Assembly: GCA_041394605.1 (NCBI GenBank)
Contig: JAWKHX010000015.1
Span: forward strand, 77,798-141,797
Direction: 5' to 3'
From: UBA668 sp041394605
GTDB lineage: Bacteria > Actinomycetota > Acidimicrobiia > Acidimicrobiales > Ilumatobacteraceae
Length of the DNA stretch: 64,000 nucleotides
Made by a program: the position numbers and the translations under genes. The first letter of the stretch is position 1. The number at the start of each line of letters is the position of its first letter. The notes under the pieces were generated by a model. That model was given only the letters and a program-made list of their open reading frames with translations, searched no databases and had not been told where the DNA came from. Positions 26,328-34,898 of the stretch are shown here, in pieces.

Positions 26328-27545
26328 TTGAGCACCGACTACTCGCACATCGCCGCCTCGAAGGCGTTCGAGCCGACCGAGCAGTACGAGGTACTCCGCA
26401 GCCAGTGCCCGGTGCACCATGTCACCGACTTCGACCCCGAGTTCTACGTGGTCAGCCGGTTCGAGGACGTCGTCGCCACGCTCAAGCAGCCGGCCATGTG
26501 GGTCAACGGCAAGGGGCCCGGCGTCTTCTACCAGGAGTCCGGCGTGCTCGGCACCACCGACGACCCGGACCATCAGCGCCACCGCCATGTGCTGCGCGAC
26601 GCCTTCCTGCCCACGTCGATCGCCCGCCTGGAGCCGCGCATCGCCGAGCTCGCCGACCACTACCTCGACGCCATGCTGCCGCTGGGTGAGGGCGACTTCG
26701 TCCCGCTGTACGCGGCGCCCCTGCCGGCGGTGGCCATCGCCGAACTGTTCGGCATCCCCGAGGACGAGCGCGACGGCTTCCGCCAGGCCGCCGACGACAT
26801 CGCCACCGCGCTGAGCACCGGCAACATGGCGCTCTACGAGCCGGCCAAGCAGCAACTCGGCGACGCCATCGACCGGGCGATGGCAGTGCGTGACCGCCTG
26901 CTGGACGCGGCGGGGGCGCCCGCGGAAGCGTCGGTGATCGGCGAGGTGCTGCCCGACGACGTCATCAGCCGGCTCGCCGTGGCCCGGCGCAACGGCACGA
27001 TCGACGGTGGCGAGGCCCGCCACCTCGGCCACCAGGTGCTGGTGGCCGGCCACGAGACCACCACCAGCCTGTTGGGGATGATGCTGTACCGGCTGATCCA
27101 GCGGCCGGAGCTGATGCAGCGGCTGCGCGACAACCCGTCGCTGATCCCCATCGCCATCGAGGAGGCCCTGCGCTTCGACAGCCCGGCCCAAGGCCTGTTC
27201 CGCACCAACGCCCAGGAGTGCGTGCTGCACGGCGAGATGATTCCCGAGGGCTCCAAGCTGCAGGTGCTGTTCGCCTCCGCCAACCGCGACCCGCGCAAGT
27301 TCGACCGGCCCGACGACTTCGACATCGACCGCCCGCAGAAGGAACTCATGGGCCACGTGGCCTTCGGTTGGGGCATTCACCACTGCATCGGAGCGCCACT
27401 GGCGAGGTTGGAGACCAAGGTGTCGTTCGAGAAGATCCTCCGGCGGATGGGCGACATCGAGTTGGCCGGCTCGCCCGTGCGCAACGACTCGTTCGTTCTC
27501 CACGGGCTCACGTCGCTGCCGCTCCGTTGGACGGTGCTGGCATGA
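26328..27545 (+). CDS. Cytochrome P450 (405 aa)
   Basis: A soluble bacterial class I P450. The I-helix oxygen-binding motif is AGHETT (residues 240-245), the K-helix ExxR is E279-x2-R282, and the heme Cys is C353 in FGWGIHHCIGAP. The start is a TTG just after the ABM gene. No ferredoxin or reductase gene is nearby. It overlaps the next SDR by 4 bp (ATGA at 27542), suggesting that the alcohol it forms is oxidised by that SDR. The substrate is unknown. Confidence 0.93.
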   Translation: MSTDYSHIAASKAFEPTEQYEVLRSQCPVHHVTDFDPEFYVVSRFEDVVATLKQPAMWVNGKGPGVFYQESGVLGTTDDPDHQRHRHVLRDAFLPTSIARLEPRIAELADHYLDAMLPLGEGDFVPLYAAPLPAVAIAELFGIPEDERDGFRQAADDIATALSTGNMALYEPAKQQLGDAIDRAMAVRDRLLDAAGAPAEASVIGEVLPDDVISRLAVARRNGTIDGGEARHLGHQVLVAGHETTTSLLGMMLYRLIQRPELMQRLRDNPSLIPIAIEEALRFDSPAQGLFRTNAQECVLHGEMIPEGSKLQVLFASANRDPRKFDRPDDFDIDRPQKELMGHVAFGWGIHHCIGAPLARLETKVSFEKILRRMGDIELAGSPVRNDSFVLHGLTSLPLRWTVLA

Positions 27546-28342
27546 GCCTGCTGGACCACTTCCGCATGGACGGCAAGGTGGCCGTGGTCACCGGGTCCGG
27601 TCAGGGCATCGGCCGGGCCATCGCCTGGGCACTGGCCGACGCCGGCGCTCATGTGGTGATCAACGCCCGCCGCCGCGGCGACTGCGAGGAGACCGCCGCC
27701 GGTGTGGAGGCCCGTGGGCAGCAGGCGCTGATCTGCGACGGCGACATCCGCGACTTCAGCGAGACCATCGCCGACCGCACGATGGCCACGTTCGGCCGGC
27801 TGGACATCTGGGTCAACAATGTCGGCGGGTCGGACGAGAAGACCGTGCGCCTGCTGGTGGACACGCCCGACGACGTGTTCCGCTCCCAACTGGAGCTCAA
27901 CCTCACCTCCGCGTTCCAGGGCGCCAAGGCCGGCGCCAACCGGATGAACGACGGCGGGGTCATCATCAACATCACCTCCGGCGCCGGCACCCGCGGCAGC
28001 CCGTACACCGGCCCCTACGCCGCAGCGAAGGCCGGGATGATCAACCTCACCCAGACGCTGGCGCTGGAGCTGGCCGAGCGCGGCATCCGGGTGAACGCGG
28101 TGTCGCCCGGCCCGGTGGTCACCGAGGCCTTCCGGGAGGTGCTCGGCGTGGAGGACCAGCTGGACGCACTGGCGCGCACCATCCCGCTCGGCCGCACCGG
28201 CACGCCCGACGACATCGCCGGCGCCGTGCTCTACCTCGCCTCACCGGCGGCCTCGTGGGTCACCGGCGAACACCTGCTGGTCGCCGGCGGTCGCACCCAG
28301 CGCGCCTACCAGTACCAGCCCAAGCCCGCCCCGGAGGGATGA
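27542..28342 (+). CDS. Short-chain dehydrogenase/reductase (266 aa)
   Basis: A classical SDR with VTGSGQGIGRA, NNVGGSD in place of NNAG, catalytic Ser in NITSGAGT and Tyr/Lys in YAAAKAGMIN. PGPVVTEAF follows, and the C-terminus LLVAGGRTQRAYQYQPK is longer than usual. It overlaps the P450 stop by 4 bp and is followed 1 bp later by a flavin-binding protein. Probably it oxidises the hydroxyl group introduced by the P450. Confidence 0.92.
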   Translation: MSLLDHFRMDGKVAVVTGSGQGIGRAIAWALADAGAHVVINARRRGDCEETAAGVEARGQQALICDGDIRDFSETIADRTMATFGRLDIWVNNVGGSDEKTVRLLVDTPDDVFRSQLELNLTSAFQGAKAGANRMNDGGVIINITSGAGTRGSPYTGPYAAAKAGMINLTQTLALELAERGIRVNAVSPGPVVTEAFREVLGVEDQLDALARTIPLGRTGTPDDIAGAVLYLASPAASWVTGEHLLVAGGRTQRAYQYQPKPAPEG

Positions 28343-28343
28343 C

Positions 28344-29255
28344 ATGGCCACCGACCAGCACGACAAGGACTATGTGGACAGCTACGAGGACGTCAGCATG
28401 TTCGTGCTGTCCGACGATCGTGAGGAACTGCTGCTCAACGCCCAGACGGAGTGCACGTTCATGTGGACCACGAAGGACCACGAGCCCGTCGGCGTGATCA
28501 TGAACTTCGTCTGGAAGGACGGCCGCTTCTGGATCACCTGCACCCGCCGGCGCAAGCGGGTGGCTGCCGTGGAGGCCCGGCCGAAGGTGGCCATCGCCAT
28601 CTCCAGCCGCGGGGCACGCCTGAAGACCAGCCAGGCCGTCACCTACAAGGGTGATGCGATCGTCCACGACGACGAGGAGACAAAGGCCTGGTTCTACCCG
28701 GCCCTGGCCGCCCGGGTGCGGCCGGAGAGCCCCGAGCAGCAGGCGGCGTTCGTCCACCACCTGGATTCACCCGGCCGGGTGATCATCGAGATCGTGCCGA
28801 CCAAGCGGATCGGCTTCGACTCGGAACAGATGTTCAAGAACTCCCTGCCGGCGGCACCCGCACCGAGGTGTGAACCCGCCTCACCGGCCCCCGCCCGCCG
28901 CAAGTTGGCGGTGAGATGCGGTACAGCCGCACCTGAACGCCAACTTGGGTCAGGGGTCGAAGAACAGGCCGTCGAGGTCGGGGCCACCGTGATAGTGGAT
29001 GGTGAGCGCCCGCGACACGAAGCGCCAGCCGCGCGGCGTGCGGCGGTAGGTGTCGCTGTAGTGGCCCACCAGCATCGAACGGCGACCATCACCTTCGTCC
29101 ACCAACTCCACCAACTGCACCCGGCCGGAGGCCCGGTCGCCGTCGACGTCGTACGACGGTGCCAGGTACAACTGCACCACCCGGTGGTACTTGGCCATCG
29201 ACGCCCGCCACGTGGCCAGCACGGCCTCACGGCCTTCCACGTGACGGCCCGGTAG
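28344..29255 (+). CDS. PNPOx-like split-barrel flavin-binding protein with anomalous C-terminal extension
   Basis: Residues about 15-165 form a pyridoxamine-phosphate-oxidase-like split barrel (FMWTTKDHEPVGVIMNFVWK, FWITCTRRRKRVAAVE, VIIEIVPTKRIGFDS), which binds FMN or F420. The family ends near MFKNSLPAA (about residue 175). Here no stop appears: the frame runs through a 47-bp fold-back repeat and then antisense through the SnoaL gene (28950-29381), giving a 303-aa ORF. The last 120 residues or so are probably not a real domain. The original stop was likely lost, or a base error hides it. Confidence 0.75.
   Translation: MATDQHDKDYVDSYEDVSMFVLSDDREELLLNAQTECTFMWTTKDHEPVGVIMNFVWKDGRFWITCTRRRKRVAAVEARPKVAIAISSRGARLKTSQAVTYKGDAIVHDDEETKAWFYPALAARVRPESPEQQAAFVHHLDSPGRVIIEIVPTKRIGFDSEQMFKNSLPAAPAPRCEPASPAPARRKLAVRCGTAAPERQLGSGVEEQAVEVGATVIVDGERPRHEAPAARRAAVGVAVVAHQHRTATITFVHQLHQLHPAGGPVAVDVVRRCQVQLHHPVVLGHRRPPRGQHGLTAFHVTAR
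28901..28947. repeat. 47-bp fold-back (REP-like) element, copy 1
   Basis: Outer arms CAAGTTGGCG (28901-28910) and CGCCAACTTG (28938-28947) enclose inner arms TGCGG (28917-28921) and CCGCA (28927-28931). Spacers are 6, 5 and 6 bases. The same architecture and identical arms occur at 58453-58499. It lies between convergent genes and could act as a REP-like element or a bidirectional terminator without a T-tract. Confidence 0.8.
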
Positions 29256-29381
29256 GTCCCACACCGCGTCCTCGGTCCAGGTGGCTGCCCAGGCGTCGGC
29301 GCCCGCCACCACTCCCTGACGAACGGCGTCGGCGTAGGCGTGGCTCAACGCCACCAGCGCGTCGTGGTCGGTCATGGTCAT
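28950..29381 (-). CDS. SnoaL-like/NTF2-fold protein (143 aa)
   Basis: An NTF2-like alpha+beta barrel protein (SnoaL family): ALVALSHAYADAVRQG, then WAATWTEDAVWDLPGRHVEG and SDTYRRTPRGWRFVSRALTI. Such proteins are isomerases, hydratases, cyclases or small partner subunits of oxygenases. ATG 29381 was chosen because it overlaps the kinase stop by 4 bp. It is the last gene of an operon with the kinase, small helical protein and epimerase. A 32-bp stretch separates its end from the repeat's outer arm region. Confidence 0.85.
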   Translation of the reverse strand: MTMTDHDALVALSHAYADAVRQGVVAGADAWAATWTEDAVWDLPGRHVEGREAVLATWRASMAKYHRVVQLYLAPSYDVDGDRASGRVQLVELVDEGDGRRSMLVGHYSDTYRRTPRGWRFVSRALTIHYHGGPDLDGLFFDP

Positions 29382-30319
29382 CGCGGGACCTCCTCGATCA
29401 GCCGGGCGCACTGGCGCACGAACGTCTGGTGGAGGGCCGTGCCGATCAGCGCCATGTTCGGGGCCGGGTTCGCCGTGCGGAACGCCCTCAGGCAAGTGAT
29501 GTTGGCACACGCACCCTTGAAGTAGTTGAACACCATCCAGTAGTGCAGGTCGACGTCGGTGACGGTGACCCCGGCGACCCGCTGGAACAGTGCCAGCCAG
29601 TCGTCCTTGCCCATCGTGCGGTTGCCGCGCATGGACACGAGGTACGCCCAGTCCTCCATCGGGTCGCCGAGGTGGGTGAACTCCCAGTCCGTGAACGCGG
29701 TGACCCGGCTGCCGTCGTGGACGAAGTTGCCCGGCCCGGGGTCGCCATGGACGATCCCCACCCGTTGCGCCGCAGGGGCGTGGCGGTGCAGCCAGGCGGC
29801 CCCTTCCTCCAGCAGCGGGATCGGCAGCGGCGCGGCATCGCGGTAGACACCGAGCCAGTGGTCGACCGTGGCGTGGGTGGCGTCCGCGGCGGTGAGCGTG
29901 GAGTCCAACTCGTGCGACCAGTCGGTGGTGTGCAGTTCGTGCAGGCGGCGGACGAAGTCGTCGGCCAACTCGGGCGACATCGTGCGGTCGTCACGGCCGG
30001 TGGCGGCGCCGTCCAGGAAGTCCATCACAAAGAACGGCTGCCCGAGCACGTCGCCGGTGGGTTCCAGCCAGCGGACCGGCGCCACCGGGCATCCCAGCCG
30101 CGCGGCCGCCGACATGAAGCGGTACTCCTCGGCCGTGGACGTGCCGAACACGCCACCCTGCTCCACCCGGGCCACGAAGCGGCGGCCATCCGCCAGCGCC
30201 AGGTACCACATGGCCCGCGAGTTGCCAGTGGCGATGCGCCGCAGCTCGGTGACCTCGACGGCCTCACCCGACTGATCGCGCAACCAGGCTTGGAGCGGGG
30301 CACGAAGGACCTCACTCAT
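29378..30319 (-). CDS. APH-family phosphotransferase, LvaA-like (313 aa)
   Basis: A small-molecule kinase of the aminoglycoside phosphotransferase fold. The catalytic loop is HGDPGPGNFV and the metal-binding motif is TDWEFTHLGDPMEDWA. The N-lobe contains FVARVEQGGVFG. It overlaps the SnoaL gene by 4 bp and the small helical protein by 8 bp. Kinases of this type next to a small helical partner and acyl-CoA enzymes phosphorylate hydroxyacyl-CoAs in the levulinate pathway; I infer a similar role rather than antibiotic resistance. A paralogue is at 45277-46239. Confidence 0.88.
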   Translation of the reverse strand: MSEVLRAPLQAWLRDQSGEAVEVTELRRIATGNSRAMWYLALADGRRFVARVEQGGVFGTSTAEEYRFMSAAARLGCPVAPVRWLEPTGDVLGQPFFVMDFLDGAATGRDDRTMSPELADDFVRRLHELHTTDWSHELDSTLTAADATHATVDHWLGVYRDAAPLPIPLLEEGAAWLHRHAPAAQRVGIVHGDPGPGNFVHDGSRVTAFTDWEFTHLGDPMEDWAYLVSMRGNRTMGKDDWLALFQRVAGVTVTDVDLHYWMVFNYFKGACANITCLRAFRTANPAPNMALIGTALHQTFVRQCARLIEEVPR

Positions 30320-30758
30320 CGAGCTGCCCCCGGAAGGCGGCGACCAGCGGCCCGGTGACGGCGAGCTCCTCGTCCAGATGGCGGACGGCGATGGGGCGCA
30401 GGACGGCGCGCACCTCGTCGCCGTCGGCACCGTCGTCGTCCACCGCGGCCACGAGCACCGCGGCGACCGCGGCCAGCACGTCGGCCACCTCGACCACGTC
30501 GTCGCCGCGCCAGTGCGCCGCCACGTGGACGTTGTGGCCCAACGAGTCCAGCGCTGCGGCCAACTCGGCGGCGCGCTCGCCCGTGGGATCCGCCGGGCGA
30601 CGCTGCGCGTAGCGGGCCAGGCCGACCAGCTGCACCGCGGCGGCGCGGGCCCAGTCGTCCGTCAGCGCCGGCAGCAGCACGTCGCGAACCGTGGCCTCCA
30701 CCCCGCGCCACAGTTCGGCGGCCGTGGGCTGCCCGGTGACCAGCGGCTCTTCAGCCAT
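30312..30758 (-). CDS. Small helical partner protein, LvaB/DUF6285-like (148 aa)
   Basis: An all-helical acidic protein (PTAAELWRGVEATVRDVLLP, then ALTDDWARAAAVQLVGLARY). No catalytic motif is visible. Its pairing with an APH-type kinase (8-bp overlap) matches LvaB, which works with kinase LvaA in levulinate catabolism. A distant paralogue (46236-46652) is likewise joined by a 4-bp overlap to a second APH kinase. Family assignment is by layout and sequence style, not a search. Confidence 0.65.
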   Translation of the reverse strand: MAEEPLVTGQPTAAELWRGVEATVRDVLLPALTDDWARAAAVQLVGLARYAQRRPADPTGERAAELAAALDSLGHNVHVAAHWRGDDVVEVADVLAAVAAVLVAAVDDDGADGDEVRAVLRPIAVRHLDEELAVTGPLVAAFRGQLDE

Positions 30759-31779
30759 TCGCCAGCCGCTCCGCGATCGCCGCCTCGGCCTCGAAGTCCC
30801 ATGACGACTTCCACACCGGGTCGGCCAACGGCCCGTCCAGGCGGTCCCAACCGCGGGCGAGGAACCAGCCGTACGTGTGCCGGTGACCGCTGACCGAGTC
30901 GTAGCGGTAGCGCCAGCCGAGCAGGGTCTCCGCCTTGGCGCTGGTGAACATGGCGTGGTGGCGGGCCTTGAACAGGTGCCCGTAGACAGGAGGTGCCCCG
31001 GCGGCCGTGATCTCGGGCAGCAGGGCGTCGGGCACGTACCGGACGTCGGGCTCGGCGCCGACGATCTCGGCCAGCACGTTGATGTAACGGTTGACGTCCA
31101 GCGTGTCGCCGGTGATGTTGAAGATCTCGCCCGGCGCGGCCGGGTTGGTGGCCATCACGAGCAGCGCCTCGCACAGGTCGTCCACATGACCGTACGAACC
31201 GACCACCATGCCGCCGTGGGGCACGATGATCGGGCGGTGCTGGAGCAGCCGCAGGAACATCGGCGTCTCCATGTCGTAGATGTTGTTGTCCGGCCCGTAG
31301 ATGGCGGCGGGGCGGGCCACGCTGGCGGGGAAGCCAGTGGTGGCGTGGCGGGCCATCATGGCCTGCTCGCTCATCGCCTTGAACCCTCCGTAGCTGGTGG
31401 GGCCGTCCGGGTTGAACGGCTGATCCTCCGTCCACGGGAACCAGCCGATGTAGGACTGGTCGTAGGCCATGATCGAGCTGACGAACACGTAGGCGCCGAC
31501 GCGGCCGTCCAGCAGGTCGATCAGGCCCTCGATGTCGCTGCCGCCGGCCGCCATCACGAACCCGCTCACGTCGAACACGGCGTCCCAGTCCCGCCCGCCG
31601 AGCGCCGCGGCCATCTGCGCCATGTCGGTGCGGTCGGCCTTGAGATGCTCCACGCCCGGCGGCAGCGCTGCCGGGGTGACACCGCGATTGAGCACCGCCA
31701 CCTGGTGGCCCTCGGCGACCAGCAGATCCACGAGGTGCTTGCCGACGAAGACGGAACCACCGAGCACCAATACCTTCAC
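30751..31779 (-). CDS. NAD-dependent epimerase/dehydratase family protein (342 aa)
   Basis: An extended SDR. The cofactor motif is VLVLGGSVFVGKHLVDLL, and the active-site area has YVFVSSIMAYDQ and SYGGFKAMSEQ, with the Tyr-x3-Lys as Y-GGF-K. It then shows VARPAAIYGPDNNIYD. Such proteins act on nucleotide sugars or reduce/epimerise other carbonyls; the surrounding catabolic genes make the latter as likely. It overlaps the small helical protein by 8 bp. It is divergent from the SDR at 31820, sharing a 40-bp gap. Confidence 0.87.
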   Translation of the reverse strand: MKVLVLGGSVFVGKHLVDLLVAEGHQVAVLNRGVTPAALPPGVEHLKADRTDMAQMAAALGGRDWDAVFDVSGFVMAAGGSDIEGLIDLLDGRVGAYVFVSSIMAYDQSYIGWFPWTEDQPFNPDGPTSYGGFKAMSEQAMMARHATTGFPASVARPAAIYGPDNNIYDMETPMFLRLLQHRPIIVPHGGMVVGSYGHVDDLCEALLVMATNPAAPGEIFNITGDTLDVNRYINVLAEIVGAEPDVRYVPDALLPEITAAGAPPVYGHLFKARHHAMFTSAKAETLLGWRYRYDSVSGHRHTYGWFLARGWDRLDGPLADPVWKSSWDFEAEAAIAERLANG

Positions 31780-31819
31780 GGACGGCGATCATACTTGATT
31801 CGGTCTACAGTTAGTTCTT

Positions 31820-32623
31820 GTGACGATCCCCGACCACTCCGCCCGCTCTCTCACCGATCTGCTGTCGCTTGCTGGCCGGGTGGCCGTGGTCACCGGGGCG
31901 GCCCGCGGCATCGGCGCGCAGATTGTCCGCCGTCTGGCCGAGGCCGGCGCCGACGTGGTGGCCGGCGACCTGGACGCAGACGGTGCTGCGGCCCTGGCTG
32001 CCGAAGTGGCCGACGCCAGCGGACGGCGGGTCATCGCCTGCGCGATGGACGTCACCGACACCACCACCCTTGCTGCCGCGGCTGATCTGGCGGTGCGCGA
32101 GCTCGGCCGGCTGGACATCTGGGTCAACAACGCCGGCATCTTTCCCACCACCGGCCCGGCCATCGAGGCCACCGACGAGTTCATCGACCGCCTGCTGCAG
32201 GTGAACACCCGCGGCTCGTTCGCCGGCGCCCGCGAGGCGGCGAAGCGGATGACGCACGGCGGCGTGATCATCAACATGCTGTCCACGACGGCGTTCAAGG
32301 GCAACGTGGGCATCAGCGCGTACATCACGTCCAAGCACGCCCTGGTCGGCACGACGAAGGCGCTGGCGCTGGAGTTCGGCCCGATGGACATCCGGGTGCT
32401 CGGCGTGGCGCCGTCCTTCATCACCACCCCGGGCACGGACGACCAGCTCGCCCCGCTGAAGGCCGCCGGGCTGGACATCGAGCGGCGGGTGGCCAACAAC
32501 CCCCTCGGCCGCGCCGGCGTGCCCGACGACATCGCCCGCGTGGTGGTCTTCGCCTGCAGCGACCTGTCGGCGTACATGACCGGCTCCACCCTCGCCGTCG
32601 ACGCCGGCTCGCTCGCGGGGTAG
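31820..32623 (+). CDS. Short-chain dehydrogenase/reductase (267 aa)
   Basis: A classical SDR: VTGAARGIGAQ, VNNAGIFP, catalytic Ser in NMLSTTAF and Tyr/Lys in YITSKHALVG, then PSFITTPG and LAVDAGSLAG. GTG 31820 is the start. The 40-bp divergent gap with the epimerase holds ATACTTGATTCGGTCTACAG and leaves almost no room for a 5' leader, so a leaderless or very short-leader mRNA is likely. Confidence 0.92.
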   Translation: MTIPDHSARSLTDLLSLAGRVAVVTGAARGIGAQIVRRLAEAGADVVAGDLDADGAAALAAEVADASGRRVIACAMDVTDTTTLAAAADLAVRELGRLDIWVNNAGIFPTTGPAIEATDEFIDRLLQVNTRGSFAGAREAAKRMTHGGVIINMLSTTAFKGNVGISAYITSKHALVGTTKALALEFGPMDIRVLGVAPSFITTPGTDDQLAPLKAAGLDIERRVANNPLGRAGVPDDIARVVVFACSDLSAYMTGSTLAVDAGSLAG

Positions 32624-32690
32624 CGGAGCGACGTCCCACGTCCGCCACGACCAGCACGACACGGCAGGCGCACCCTGTTAGGTTCCGGAC

Positions 32691-34880
32691 GTGGCTGTGA
32701 GGAAGTTGTGGTGGTTGGTCGTTCTCGCTGCGTTGGCAGCGGCCTGCTCGTCAGGGAGTTCTGATGGCGGCGGCACCTCCGCCCCAACTGCCCCGGTCTC
32801 GTCGCCACCCGACAGTGGCCCGGAGAGCACCGACGGAGTGCCCCGCCTGGTCACCGACCTGGTGGAGGCCGGCGCCACACCGGGCGAGTTCGCCGGGCGC
32901 GACGACCTGGTGTCCTTCATCGCTCCCCACTACGCCACGGGCGTCACCGATCCGGCAGACGCCGCCCAGGCGTACCTCGCCACCTTCGCATCCGCGTACG
33001 GGGTGGCCGATCCGGCGGAACGGTTCGATGTCGTCAGCGTCACCGAGTCGGCGGCGGGCACCATCGTGCGGTTCTCCCAGACGATGACCGGAGTGCTCGT
33101 GTTCGGCGGCGACATCACCGCCGTCGTGTCCACCGACGGGGTGGTGCAGCGCGTGACGGGTGTGGTGGTTCCCGATGCCTCCCTTCCTGCTCCCGCGCTG
33201 AGCGAGGACGACGCTGCCGCCACGGCGCTCGACTGGCTGGCCACAGCCGATGACGGTGGCGGCGCCGTCGTCGACGGTCCCGGAGACCTGGTGGTGTTCA
33301 GCCCAGCGGTCGACAACGTCAGCCCGGCGGCGCCGGTGCTGGCCTGGCTGGTTCCCGTGCTGGTCGCCACCGACGGCGTGGCGCTGGCCGAGCTCGTCAT
33401 CGTCTCGGCAGCGGACGGCACGATCCTGCTCCGGGCAGCGGAGGACGCCACGGAGCAGGCATGGGACCTGTCCGACACGGCCAATCAGCTCACGGCCGAC
33501 GGCAAGCCCGACTTCTCCAACGCCACGCTCGTCTTCGAGATGCGTGACGGCACGCGGACGCAGAAGTCCACACCTGACGCAACTGCCACTGCCGCCGCCG
33601 ACAACTTCACCACGTCGTGGGACTACTTCGCCACCACGCACAGCCGTGACAGCTTCGACGGGAACGGCGGGGCATGCGACATCTACGTCCACGTCGGCGT
33701 GAGTTGGCGCAACGCCTCCTCGAACCGCAACTGCTTCGTCCAGATCGGCGACGCCCAGCCGTACGCCCAGACGCTCGACGTGCTGGCCCATGAGTTCACC
33801 CACTCGGTCACGGGCCGGACGGCAGGGCTGGTCTACGAGGGTGCGTCCGGCGCCCTCAACGAGCACTTCTCCGACTTCTTCGCCACGATGGTCGATCGCA
33901 GCGACTGGTTGATCACGCTCACCAGCCGCGACACGAGCAACCCCGCCATCGATCAGGCGAGCGAGTTCTGGAACACCACCACCGACAAGGGTGGGGTGCA
34001 CTCCAACAGCGGCATCGGGAACAAGGCCGGGTTCCTCGTGGCCGACGACGGGTTGAACGTCCATCCCGGCAGCGGGGTCGAGGTGCAGGGCATCGGACGC
34101 GCCAAGGCCGAGCAACTCTGGTACGCGACGCTGCTCTCGCTGACTCCCCGGACCGGCTTCTACCCGTGGGCGTGCGCCACCATCAACACCGCCCGGTCGA
34201 TGCCTGGCTTCAGCGAGGACGACGTGCGGTCGGTCGTCGACGCGATGCTGGCCGTCGAGCTCGTCACCGAGGACGACGGCCGAATCTCCTGCGACTACCT
34301 GAACGGGTCCAGCGCCGGGGGACCCGGAACGACACCGGCAACCACCGATCCCACGGATGCGACGGCGCCGAGCAGCAGCGAGCCGTCCGACACGGGTTCG
34401 CCCACGGAGTGCAGCCTCGTCGGCACCTGGAGGCTGCGCGACCAGACGTTCTTCGACGAACTGGCCCGGCTGATGGGTGATGAGCTCTCCGCCGTGGGCG
34501 GCTCCATCGAATACGTCAGCGGCGACTACGTCATCGAAGTCAACGACGACGGCACGGTCTGGAGCAGGCGGCAGGCATGGTCGTTCCGGGTGGGGTCGCC
34601 CCAGGGTTCGATGGTCGTGGTGATCTCCAGCGACGACCCTGGCGTCTGGAGCGCCACGGACCACACACTCACCATCGACGAATCAGCGAGCAACGCGGTG
34701 GTCTCGCTGTACGTCGAGGTCGACGGCCAACTCACGCCGCTCCCCGTCGGCACCAGCATTCCCGTCAACACCGAGGCGATGTCGGGCGCTGGCACCTATG
34801 AGTGCATCGACGACGTGCTGTACCTGACGGTCAACACCGACCGCGGCCCGATGACCGTGGTGTCCGACCGGGTCGCGTAG
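32691..34880 (+). CDS. M4 (thermolysin-like) metalloprotease lipoprotein with extra C-terminal domain (729 aa)
   Basis: A secreted zinc protease. The N-terminus is a lipoprotein-type signal (VRKLWWLVVLAALAAACSS) with the acceptor Cys at residue 19. A FTP-like propeptide follows (about residues 60-250). The catalytic domain has H367-E-F-T-H371 and the third zinc ligand E391 in GALNEHFSD; the 24-residue spacing is exactly that of thermolysin H142-E166. GGVHSNSGIGNKAGF carries the second active-site His. After a Ser/Thr/Pro linker (about residues 543-572) comes a 150-residue domain of unknown type. It is isolated among catabolic genes. Confidence 0.92.
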   Translation: MAVRKLWWLVVLAALAAACSSGSSDGGGTSAPTAPVSSPPDSGPESTDGVPRLVTDLVEAGATPGEFAGRDDLVSFIAPHYATGVTDPADAAQAYLATFASAYGVADPAERFDVVSVTESAAGTIVRFSQTMTGVLVFGGDITAVVSTDGVVQRVTGVVVPDASLPAPALSEDDAAATALDWLATADDGGGAVVDGPGDLVVFSPAVDNVSPAAPVLAWLVPVLVATDGVALAELVIVSAADGTILLRAAEDATEQAWDLSDTANQLTADGKPDFSNATLVFEMRDGTRTQKSTPDATATAAADNFTTSWDYFATTHSRDSFDGNGGACDIYVHVGVSWRNASSNRNCFVQIGDAQPYAQTLDVLAHEFTHSVTGRTAGLVYEGASGALNEHFSDFFATMVDRSDWLITLTSRDTSNPAIDQASEFWNTTTDKGGVHSNSGIGNKAGFLVADDGLNVHPGSGVEVQGIGRAKAEQLWYATLLSLTPRTGFYPWACATINTARSMPGFSEDDVRSVVDAMLAVELVTEDDGRISCDYLNGSSAGGPGTTPATTDPTDATAPSSSEPSDTGSPTECSLVGTWRLRDQTFFDELARLMGDELSAVGGSIEYVSGDYVIEVNDDGTVWSRRQAWSFRVGSPQGSMVVVISSDDPGVWSATDHTLTIDESASNAVVSLYVEVDGQLTPLPVGTSIPVNTEAMSGAGTYECIDDVLYLTVNTDRGPMTVVSDRVA

Positions 34881-34898
34881 CGACGGACCAACGGTTGG

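Noticed and set aside
29378..30319. Aminoglycoside resistance gene
   Set aside because: Only the general fold and HGDxxxxN motif match. The context is catabolic and two paralogues have a helical partner, so a resistance role is not supported.
30312..30758. Toxin-antitoxin reading of the small helical protein plus kinase
   Set aside because: APH-type kinases with a small helical partner fit the LvaA/LvaB layout better; the kinase lacks HipA-like features and a DNA-binding partner.
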